Assembly: GCF_030247195.1 (NCBI RefSeq)
Contig: NC_080672.1
Coordinates: 64,211,771 to 64,275,770, forward strand
Length of the DNA: 64,000 bases
Direction of reading: 5' to 3'
Source: Topomyia yanbarensis
Lineage: Eukaryota; Arthropoda; Insecta; Diptera; Culicidae
Shown piece after piece: positions 22,264 to 34,200 of the stretch. A program made the translations under genes and the position numbers. Positions within the stretch are counted from its first letter, which is position 1. Each line of letters starts with the position of its first letter. The notes under the pieces are model-generated. The model searched no databases. It was not told the origin of the DNA and saw nothing but the letters and a program-made list of their open reading frames with translations.

Positions 22264-25200
22264 CTGAAACGAATTGAGATGTTTTAGTCATTTCTGTTTA
22301 TCTTTCAACTGGACAAAACCTGAATTTAAATAGCTCAAAACTCTACATACCCTTTGCAATTCGAAACTGGCCGTCTTTGTTGTTCCACCGATAAAACTCG
22401 ACTGCTGTCCGATTTCCGTCATCAACGTGTGCCACCAGAAGCTGTAGAGGCGTCGGTGTTGGATGCAGCGTAATTATGGACAATGTTCGGAATCCCCCAC
22501 TTAGCCGTTTTAGCAGATGGTATTGGCTTAGATAGGGCGCTTTAGCTGAAATAATAAATACCAGTATCAGTGCAACACATTCACAACACAGGAAAGAACT
22601 CGTACTCTTTGATGACTCCACCAATGATTCTCCAACGTCGTGCAGGTTACGTAATTTCGATTCGTATTTTCTCAACTGATCGGTGTATTCCACCTCCTGG
22701 AACAGTTCTTTTAAGTTCACACTGAACATTTTATTATCTCCTACATCCACGTTATCGACCTGTGTAAACGTGACAGGTACTTTTATTCTAAAGGAACCCT
22801 GGTCTGATCGCGCCGGTAGTTTGGTTTCGCCATGCAAATTTTCCTTCATAGTTTGCGGGGCTGACTTCGACAACAAGTGATCCTGGTCGAATGTGTAGTT
22901 ATGTACCGGTTCTCCTGGAATGGTGGCATTCTCTACATAAACTACTCCTTCTATGGTATAATTTCGATCCAGCCGTACGGAATTCGCGACCCATTCGCTA
23001 AAATCTACTCCCTGTATTATACATGGTGTGGGACATTCTAGTCGATTCGCGTGAACATTCTCGAAACGCTTAGTACCGGTGATCGTCACGTTGGATGCAC
23101 CATTCAGTAGTACGTCTTTTTCCAGATCAAGTCCGTTGATCGTGGTTAAGTTAAGGTCTCCTGGCAAAGTGAAAAAATACGTGAGATGGTGAATGAAATT
23201 CCTGCTTATATTATTAATTTGCTTATACAAGTCAAGCTCGTTCATACGACGAATTTTAGCATGCTTCATCGTTGGCGTGATATGACTAAAAGAACGGCAT
23301 CGGCATGCGTGAACATCAAAATCGGCATTAGCGTGTCGTTGGATGAACGTGGGACAGTATAAGTTATAGTGTTAATTAATTAAGCATTACCTTCAACTTC
23401 TACTTCGTCAAAGGTCCAATTGCCTGTGATGTTCTGCTCGACGTTTGTCTTTAGAACATACTTGTCGAAATTTACAATGTCAAGTCCCTTTGATCTGCAC
23501 AAAAAAAAATAATATCACAAAAAAAATTAACGTAGCGACAGACATCAACCCTGAGCGTTTGAATTGCATGAAAAATATTATCTATTTAAATGTAGTTTGG
23601 TACTTGTCACAAGGTGCACTACTGAGTTTGACCGACTCATTGTACTGAACGAATTTGCACATGGTGCAGAGTGTATGTAAGGAGAGTGAAGACAACTGTC
23701 ATGATTATCTGTCAGTAATATTCCAAACGAACAAACGACCTCTCAAAATACATGGATTTGACTCGTTTGGAATGACACTGACAAATAATCATTGTTCCAA
23801 TTTTGACAGTGTCGTCACTCTCCTTATACGCACTCAGGTTTGCACCAATCAATGATAAATTCTACGTTTGAGATGTACTTCCGCAGGTTACTAGATGATT
23901 ACCTGTAATTATTGTGTGTGACTTTGTATGTATTGTTGTCCTGATTCTGTCACGTTCGCCCGAATGACATTCGCCCGAATGCCATTTACCCGAAGGACAT
24001 TTGCCCGAATGTCACATAAACCCGAATGTCATTCACCCGAATGCCACGAACACCCGAAAGACATTCGCCCGAATGCAACATAAACCCGAATGCCATTCGC
24101 CCGAATTCCATATACCCGAAAACATCGAAATGTCAATCGAAAAAATTTAATTTATTAAGATGAAATACAAATTTTATTACATTTGATGCTATGAAGAAAT
24201 TAACACTAAAGCTATACCAGTCAAATAGTTAATCCAATCACCTGGTTTGTATGATTTAACTAGGGTTTCCAGTTTTAGGTCCTTTCGTGAGTTCTTTTTA
24301 GACTTTTTAGCTGTTGGTCCCGCTTGTAGTGTACGTAAAACATACGTACTAGGAATTTTCTCTTCAAGTTGCAACTGCTTCAACACACCATAGAATTTCC
24401 ACGGCTTAACAAACCGTTCCATTTATTGTGCTAGTCTTCCACATTATTGGTGGTTCTAGGAATCTTTGTCGATACATTTTCGAAAACTGACCACGAAGCG
24501 GGGGGCAAAGAAGGGTTATCGAGAAACTTTTTGATTAGTTTCCTTCCTACCAAAAATACAATTTTTACTAATGTAATCCAAAAAATCGTCGAGAGCCTTT
24601 GGACAACTTTTCCTCAATTCTTCCAGTGCCAATGGAATACCTTGATGGGGCTAGAAAGCCAAGGCAACAACTTGTTTGTAAATTAGTTGTATTTGGTGAT
24701 CTTCCGAATATTTTGTCTGACGACCAAGTTGTTTCATTTTTCTGAAAAAACTTTGGTTTAGATGGAAGAATCATCCGTGAATTAGGTGGAAGAATCATCC
24801 TGTCTCGAAATCCAATATTACGTAGAGAGCTATTTGGTATATAGATTCAAGAAATTGCTCTTGTTTTGAAAGAATCAACCCTTATGTTTGAGTATACCGG
24901 GCAGACGAGTGGATCAACAGTTTCTTTGCAAACTTATTTGGCATACAAATTCAAGGATTTGTCATGTTTGAAAGAAGCAATCAAACCCTAATTGTGGGAA
25001 AAGAGCGACTCATGTTTAAAAGAAGGAATCAATCCCTAAGTGTGAGTAAACCGGGCAAACGAGTGGATCACCGGTTTGATTGCGAGGGATATTTGGTATA
25101 CAAACTCAAAGAACTGCTCATATTTAAAGAAGGAATCAACCCCTATATTTCAGTAAACCAAGCATACCAATGGATCACAGGTTTGCCGAGTAGGGACCTC

Positions 25201-28200
25201 CGCTTCGGTTCCTCGACCTCGGTAATTGTGGCAAAGCCGCATCACATTAGTTTCGCCACATAACATTTATGAGCTACTATTTACTAACGGTGTTGTGCCA
25301 AATGGACTTCCACCATGCAAGATATAATAACTAAATTGATTGATTCAATTCGTTAACGGAACATCTTAATATATATTTACCTCGATCGAAGATGTTTCCG
25401 AAAGATTTCTTATTATTTTGTCCGGTTTATCACAAGATTTCACGAGCTGACAACTGCGTCCTATATGCATCAGTTTGCACCTGAAGAGCATTTGTGGCGT
25501 TGGCAACAGAACCTCAGTGACGTCGGATAGTACACCTAAAAGCGATGTCGCATAGCCACATTGGTCAGTGTACGGTTGACTAATGTGGCTAAAAAGCGAT
25601 GTCGCATAGCCACATTGGTCAGTGTACGGTTGACTAATGTGGCTAAAAAGCGATGTCGCATAGCCACATTGGTCAGTATACGGTTGACTAATGTGGCTAA
25701 CGCCACATCGCTTTCTGGTGCACTGTCCGACTTCGCTGCCGCTCAGTCGGCTTTAAACTAGCTATAGCCCCTATGTTTGAGTAAACCGGGCAAACAAGAG
25801 GATCACAGGTTTGCTTATAACTACGGCAACGGGTGGATCAACGCCTCGTCCAACGGAACCTCAGCGGCTTTGCGCCGCTTCGGATCCTTGGCCTCGGATA
25901 TGCGGCCAAGCCGCATCACACTAGCTCCGCTGTATAAGCTTACTTGTTATTGTTCAGTTTATCAAACTTTGGTTATAGATTTCACATTTCCCGCTCGGAT
26001 TTGGTTTATTTAGGTTAAAATACCTCCTTTTGGCAAAAAAACCGCATTAAAGTCGGACTTCTATCACTAAAGTCACTAAACTAGACAATTACCGATTTTA
26101 TATTATGCTTGAGTGAATGTGGTATTCGGGTTAATGACATTCGGGCGAGTGGTCCATTCGGGTTGATGGCATTCGGGTAAATGGTCCATTCGGGTTAATG
26201 ACATTCGGGTAAATGGTCCATTCTGGTAAATGGTTTTCGGGCGAACGTCATTCGGGTAAATGACTTTCGGGCGAATGTCATTCGGGCGAATGTGATAGAA
26301 CCGTTGTCCTACTGTTGTAGTGTGCTTGGAAGGCGTTCAAGTTCTCGTGTGCATACCTGTCCGAGATGGTCTAGGTGTTCACTAATTGCGTAATAGTGTG
26401 TGGATGTTTTTCCGAGAATTCTCCTACTGGAGCTGCGGAGCTAGGGTCTCGGAAGCGCTCCTCGTCAGACGAGACGGGAAACGTCATCCACTAAAACACT
26501 GCTTAAGGCCAATTGCAGCGGGACGTGATTCTGAATGTGATATTCATTGTACTGTTCAGATATGTGCGGGCACAGGGACTTCACGATCGCGTGTATCATC
26601 GCGAGGGACTCGAGCATTTGGAGCTCGAACCGTGAATCTGATACTTAATTTTCGGTGCACGGCTCTGATCCTAGAAGAGAGTACGATCTTCCATATCACT
26701 ACAGTTCCCGGTCATGTCGGCATGGAACTTGTTGTCTAGGGGGCGTCATTTTTTGTTGGTCGTAGGCGTGGACCTAGGCTGCAAGGGCCGAGACTCCCGG
26801 ACGTGACCGATTCATGATCGCGCGAACGGTGGGTTAATGCTTGAGACCGTATTTGTAAGTTTGTAGGTGCTACAGCGTTCTCTTAATTATCGGGGTATTT
26901 TACTGTTGGCGAAATCGCGGGCGTGAGCATGAGTAGATGATTGCAATTGCATGTTCGCGCTTGTGACCAGGTGTGTGTTATCGTGAAGGCCACGAGCGTT
27001 TGCACGTATATATGAGAGAAAATGCAATTAATTGTGAGATTGTATGTCGTTTCCCGGAATACCATTTCCCGGAATGCCATTTTCCGGAAAACCATTTCCC
27101 GAAATGTACTATTTCCCGGAATATCGTTTCCCGGAATGTACCATTTCCCGGAATACTATTTCCCGGAATGTACCATTTTCCGGAATACCATTTCCCGGAA
27201 CGTACTCAGAGCATTTTTAGAGTACTAGTGATTGGTTATCATAAAAATGTTGCCAGCGTTGTGGAAAACACTGCCTTTTCAATTTCAAAGATGGCCGCTT
27301 TTCGAGGCGTTCTAAATTGATCGTTACGAATTTACACCATTATAGAGTACGGTATAAGCATATTTTTCTTTACGCAACAAGGAGATGAATCAAGATCCCA
27401 AAATGACTTATGCAGCATAAAAAATTAATTTTAAGTAATTTGTTCAGCATTTTCCCGCCATTTTCACGTTTTTTTTTAATCCGAGCCCGAAATCTATCTC
27501 CTGCAATGTTTGACTCCCTGTCAAAAACTAATGTTTTTTTTCCGATTCCTTAGAACGATAGCATGTGACTTTGGTAGGATTTTTTTCGCTATTTTAATTT
27601 TACGCGAAGCGCTGAAAATATCATTAAAATCAACAATTTCATTGCTTTATTTCTCTTAGTCTTAAATTTGCCGAAAATAGCCAAGAAAATCGATACAGCC
27701 ATCATTTATAAATTTATAAGAAAATCGAAACAGACATCATTTATATAAAGTTTACCTAAAAACGATAGGACAGAATTGATAATATATACAATTAGGTATT
27801 CTGTTCGCCTTCCATTTTCTGTTATAGGGTAAGGTGGGGCAAATCCGACCGTTGGGTAAACCCGACCCCCCTCTGTTACCGAAAATCAAAAGCACTCAGC
27901 GAACTAATATCAAAGTTGTCGTGTAGAGCATCGAAAATAATCATAATGGTGGTATGACAGCATTTCATTAGTCTACATTGAGATGCTCAAACGACAAAAA
28001 GTGTGTTTTTACAACTTTTGATTTGACTTTTGTGCATCATTGACTACAGGATATTTCTGATTGTTAAGGTGATTGCATAATAAATGTAAGTGGATTTAAA
28101 TTCTTTGATTAAAGTCCTACAAAGTGCGTAGAAGAATTTAGTTCAATCTTTTTCATATTTTTTTAATTGCATTGCATTAAAAATGACGCGGTGGGGCAAA

Positions 28201-31200
28201 TCCGACCACTAAATGTTGGGGTAAATCCGACCGCTCTTTTGCTAAGAAAATTTTTATTTTTCAAATTGAAATATATTTTTATTGTTATTATTTATTATTT
28301 TTATACAAGATGGTTCATAATTACAAACGAAAGACACAAAAACGTAATGATTATAGTATTCATCGAACAATTACTCCGATGCAAATGGGGATATCATTAC
28401 GTGCTACTGCTCGTGATTTTAGCATTCCAAGGTTGACATTGAACTACATTTTCTTCATGTTACAATTCAATGACACAATATTAATTGATTTATCATTGAA
28501 AACTCATAAAATTTGGATAATATCTGCACTAAATCAACCAAAAACACAGGGGGTCGGGTTTACCCCACCATTTTTGAAAACAGCAAAAATGAACATTTTT
28601 GTAAAACGCTTGTATCACAAGATATTCCAAAGATACAAATTAAATGCTATATATAGAAAGTTGTCCAAGAGTCTCACCTTTAATTTGGTATATAGAACGA
28701 TTTGATCCGATGTAAAATGAGCATTTAACAGCTAAAACCATTTACAAGGTCGGATTTGCCCCACCTTACCCTATCATTTTATTTCAATAACAAAATGTTC
28801 AAATGTTAAAAATTCTACAGTGGTGTATTATGCTTTTCAGTGAAGATTACCACGCGACGGAATCGATTCAAAATAGTAAAAGAATGGCGGAGTGGTTAAC
28901 GCACCCAACTAGAGACTGGGAGATCGCAGGTTCGATTCCTGCGATTCCTGATTCCTGGACATATTTTTTCTCAGTGTTTTCAATAAAGGTGAATTTTCAC
29001 CGTTTCTTCATTCTCACCGTTCCGGTCATTCTTTCTCTGTCTGTTTTCCAGTGGACACGTTCAAAAAAATCCTTGAAAATGGAAAAAACAAAGACTCACG
29101 TCCAAACAAGGAATATATAAGTAAAAGAATTGAAAATATACCATTTTAACTGAATCCGCAAAATTTGGAACAAATATCAGGCAAAATATAGGGCCTATTA
29201 GTCAGGAATAAGACGGTCATGAATTTATTCACCCCTTCACTACCTGCAGTGGAAAAATTGGAAAGTATTTGTTACTAATGTGGTACCCATTTAATTCATT
29301 GATATCCCATCCATTGGGGTGCTTTTTATTCCCCACACGATTTTTTTTTAAATCCTCCCAGGTTTCTTTTTGGTTCCAAACCAAAAGCCGTCCGTAAGCT
29401 CCCTCGTCAAGGTTTAGGAGTTTGACGGTAGTTTTTCATATGAATTGATAGCGGGTGTCCTTACGAGTACACTCATTTCATTTTTAAACCTTAATTATTC
29501 TTTTCTGATTTTTAAATTTAAGAAACCCAAATTTAATTCAGCCAATAAACTGACAGTTGTCCTACTAAATGACGTATCTGCAAATATCTCGTTCGCCTCA
29601 TTGTTAACCGGGACGGTACCCCACACAGCATGATCTGGTACTTTTGCAATCCGCTATGAGCCTGCCATCCCAAATTTCATCTGCAAACTATGGTGGATCT
29701 GATGAGGCAACCTATGGAGTCGTGCAAGTCGCATGGGTTTGGGTGTGTTATTGTCCTAAAAGGAAACAAACTAAAAAATGTTTTTTCGATAGTTTCTGCT
29801 TTATAGAAAAAGGATTGAGATATTAACTCATGGCACCAATCTGCATCAGAAAATGCCTTAACCCGCACACCCCTAAAGATCCCTATTGTCGTTAATGATA
29901 AATATACAACATTTGCTGCATTTAGACGAGTTTGATTGCATGTTACATATGTGTTTCTATTCTACTTCATTAGTCTGTTTCTTTTGTACATCTATTAGTT
30001 TGCTTTTCCATTATTTATGTATACCAAAATAGTGGTGTTCAATTTATACACTTCTAGTCAAGATCTTTGCATTTCTTTCTTTATTCGGCATGTTATGATT
30101 CCTTTTATTAGTATATCTCTACTATACGCTATCTATACTCATATAGGTACAAACGCTCGTAGCCTTCGCGATAACACAGGCCTGGCCACAAACGCGACCA
30201 TGCAATTGCAATAATCCACATATACTTGCGCCCGCGATTTCGCCTACATGAAAACACCCTGGTAGTTAAGTAAACGTGGCATCTTTAAACTTCCAAACGC
30301 GGTCTCAAACTTTAACCCACCACTCGCGCGATCATGAAACGGTAACGTCCGAAAGTTTTACCAGTCTGGACTAATGCCTTCAGTTGAACCAATCAAAAAA
30401 GTGACGCTCATATTCACTAAACAACACGTTCCATGGTGACATGACCTGGAACTCAAGTTCTCCATAGGGAAACGGACTACCATCTGTACCATACACTAAA
30501 AATTAAGCATCAGATTCACGGTCCGCGCGTGATGAAACAAGAATACACGCTACATCATTATAAAATCAAAATTATACACGCGAAGTCACATACACGTGAC
30601 AAACACGTTAATATAGAAATGCTTGAGCCATTCGCGACCATCCCCGGAACCTACACCCGCGATCTCGTAAACATGATAACATCCCGGTGATAAAGTGAAT
30701 GTTTCAGCTCCTATAAATTTTCAAACGTGGTCTCAAGCGTGAAGCTAAAAACTCCCGCACGATCATGAATCGGTCACTTCCGGATGTTTCTATCCTTGAT
30801 ATCAGCAGACTAGGTCCATGCCTTCAATTGAATCAATTGAAAAAAAAGAAAGCTCTCATATCCACTGGACACCACGTTACATGGCGACATGACCGAGGAC
30901 TCTAGTGATATGGGGTAACTTACTCCCTGTCAGAATGTGAATTGTACACCAAAAACTATCAGAATGAAGGTCCGCGTGACCATCCAAGAATGCACGCGTA
31001 TATAGGAAATGCCACACGGTTGCAAAATCCAGTCTTGTACACGCGAAGTCACATGAACGCGAGCACGCGTGACAAACACGTTAACGTACGAACGCTGAAG
31101 CCCTTCGCGATTAACAACGCACACCTACGTTCGCGATCGCGCAAACTTAATAACACCCCGGTAATAAGGAGAACGTTTAAGCACTCACGAAGTTTCAAAC

Positions 31201-34200
31201 ACTGTCTCAAACACGAACCTACAAACGTCCGTTTTCGCGCACCTATAAATCGGAAACCATTACTCTCTGTCCTAATAACTCAGGTCCATATATTCAGTAG
31301 GACCAATCAAAAATAAAGCACATATCCACTAAACAACACGTTCCATGGCGACATCACCGGGCACTCTAGTGATATGGAAGATCTCACACTCTTTTAGCAT
31401 CTTAGCAGTACACCAAAAAATAAAGTATTAGATTCACGGTACGCGCGCGATTATCCAAGAACACACGCGAATATGCGAAAGGCACACGGTTATAAAATAG
31501 AATTCATACACGCGAAGTTACATACATATTAGCACACGCGACATACAAACGCACACGCGATCGAACACGTTAACGTACAAATGCTCGAGTTCTTCGCGAT
31601 GATACACGCGATCGCGAGTCCCTACGCCCGCACATACTTGAACCGTACAATGAATATCACATTCAGAATCACGGCCCGCTCCAATTGGGCTAATGCAGTG
31701 TTTTAGTAGGCGATGGCCTTCTCGTCTGCCCTTCCGAGAACCTAGCTCTACAGCTCCAGTGGGACAACTCTCGAAAAAAAACCAAAAGCCGTCCGTAAGC
31801 TGTTCATATAATCATCAATTTCAATAAATTTTCCTAACATCGCGGAATCGAAAAGATTAAATCTTTAAAATGACAGTTTTGCAATCTTATCGCTATCTTG
31901 TTTTTTTACCGATTTACCACTCGATCAAAAAAAAATTAAAAATATTTTCAATTTTATTTTAACCACCAAGCCCAACCCCCCTTCGGGCTATGCCACTGCC
32001 AAAAGCTAATTTTATTGTATTTCTACGTTTTTGTACACGGAAAAATAAAACAACCCACAGAATAAGTTCTTTTAACTTAAATTTAGGTAGGTACTTTCGC
32101 ACTTATAAGTGTTGTCAAAAACAAAGCGAGAGATTCGACTCAGTCGAGGTCTTCCGTGGAATAAGGTACTTTTGAGTTGTTTGAGGTATACTCAAAATTG
32201 GGTAGATTCAACTTAAAATTAAGTATATTTTACTCAAGGTTGAGTATCAAAAAACTATCAATGAGTTGTGATTTTTGCCGTCGTTGAAGGGAAACTACCT
32301 TCAACATGGTTTACCTAATTTTACCTTATTCCACGATACTCCGAGATTGAGTCAAACGAGCTCAACTTTGGGTAGTTTTTCGTATCCGTGTACACATTTT
32401 GTAACTTTGAGTAGACATATCTTTTTTAACGGGCTAATAGGACTGTAGCTTAGAGCTTAGGGGATCTCGGTCCGTCCCGCGAGACAAAATTTGCAAAATC
32501 GGACGAATTTCCAAGTAAACACCGGTCCTCGGGAGGAGGACTAAATTTTGCGCCTGTTTGTCTTGAAGTGTGTAACGTCAAGTCCCCTATTTTGTATAAT
32601 CCAATGTATCAAGCTCCTAACAACGCGTGTTAAATCGTCAGTGATGCAATTAAAACTTCGCATTGATTCCGCTTCTGTCTTGTTCCTGATCTTCTCTTGG
32701 GTCCCCTAGGTCTGAAGCGGATCAATCGACTATTAACTAATTCAGAGAGCACTGATAATCGTAGTGTCCACGATTACTAATTTCCCTGTAACTATGTATT
32801 CTGCCAGTTATTATTCCTGTTCTAGTGTGTAATTATGATTGTGTGGTTTGATAAACATAAATAATAAAATAATAATAATAATAACCTGTTAGAACTAAGT
32901 CATAGAGAACAAACATCCAGTTTCGAACAAACAATTTTAAAGTGTTTGTTTTGACATTTGAACAAATATTTGCTAGACCATTAGCACCACCATATTGGCA
33001 TATCCCATAATTAGGGGAAAGTGAGGCAATATCGCCATGTGGGGCGAGTTGAGCACCCCCGTTTTCCAAGAATCTATGAACATTTTTCGATTTTTTTGTT
33101 TGCGCGAATGCTCCGTCAGTCACCATTAGATGATGTAATACTTCAATTGCGACCTAAAACAAATCTTAAATCACAAAAAATACAAAAATCTGACGGAATG
33201 TCAAAGAACTGAAAATGTTATAAGATTCAAGATATATGAAATAAGCATTCGCATGACGTATGCGTGCGGTAATTGAAAACTGCATACATCTCCGTAATAT
33301 TTAACTTCTTTATAACTATTTTGAACATAAATAATTTAACAAGACTTTATAGTTCCCAAAAATTTTTTTGCAAAAATAGCTCTACAGGATGGGGCAAAAT
33401 GAGCACCACGCAAATCTCATATAAGTTTATGAATTGAATCCCGAAAAGTTATCCCTATGTAAACGTTTTATACCTGAAGTTACTACGAACGATGAATAAT
33501 AATATTTGCTCGAGAAAATTACTCGCAAAGATATTATTAAAACAAAATGGAAATTTGTATCTAATAGTTCCGAAAATGCTGTTAAAAACTATAAGATGAA
33601 TTTCATTGGCAACTAAATGTCACAAAATTAATGGAAAATATGATTCTTATTAATTATAAGTGAAATAATTTTTAAATTTTGTTATAAAATGTAATTTTTT
33701 GCGACATGATCATATTGCCCCTTAAGATTGCTCATATTGCCCCACAAGGTTTTTACCAAGCCAAAAATCGATCATTACAAACAACGACTATTTTCAAAGA
33801 TTTTGAATTTTCTTCAGAACGTTTAATAACTGCATGTGAAGAATATGTTGTATTCTACCAATAGAGGATAATTTGGGATTACTTGTATGTTTTGCTGCAG
33901 ATATATTTGCCTTCAATCTTAGGGTATTCATATTGCGTCACTTTCCCCTATAACGATCACTTGGATATCAATTCAGTAACACTAACGCACCAAATAGAAA
34001 CGACGACAGAACCACCTCTGGTGGTAGGCTCTCAATTACATTTGGATGTGACCCCTACTCAATTTTTACGCTTGAGATGGATGTCTGTTCTCTGTGCCGA
34101 AATTGATGTTGCTTCTCAGTTTTGCACGACCCAGGGGGAACTTGGCCTTGATCCCACTGCTCTGTCATCGATGTTACGTGATATTCGTTATGGAATATTT

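Larger units (their letters stand above)
23943..26302. mobile_element. 2.36-kb DNA element with GAATGNCATTCG subterminal repeats, 8-bp duplication
   Basis: GTTGTCCT lies at 23935-23942 and 26303-26310. The ends GATTCTGTCACGTTCGCCCG and inverted GGTTCTATCACATTCGCCCG start two clusters of 'CCCGAATGNCATTCG' units (23953-24125 and 26120-26292). Comparison with copies C and D shows the empty site. The interior holds a degenerate - strand ORF region and tandem repeats. The 8-bp duplication is compatible with hAT or P-type elements, but the termini match neither well. Confidence 0.75.
23862..27046 (-). mobile_element. CGCG-rich non-coding retroelement family, copy A (interrupted)
   Basis: The 3' portion (23862-23942, TTTGAGATGTAC, TGTAATTATTG) continues at 26303 with CTACTGGAGCTG, GGCCAATTGCAGCGGG and CGATCGCG motifs, in the same order as copies C-E. 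A 2.36-kb DNA element is inserted between. There is no protein-coding capacity. It lies in intron 6 of the large gene, same strand. Confidence 0.6.

Noticed and set aside
25561..25761. Repetitive + ORF with 18-residue period
   Set aside because: It reflects a 54-bp non-coding tandem repeat, whose length is a multiple of three, inside a mobile element.
27047..27205. CRISPR-like look of the TTTCCCGGAAT and CGCGTAAAT arrays
   Set aside because: Units are short, degenerate and without unique spacers of constant length, and the genome is clearly eukaryotic.
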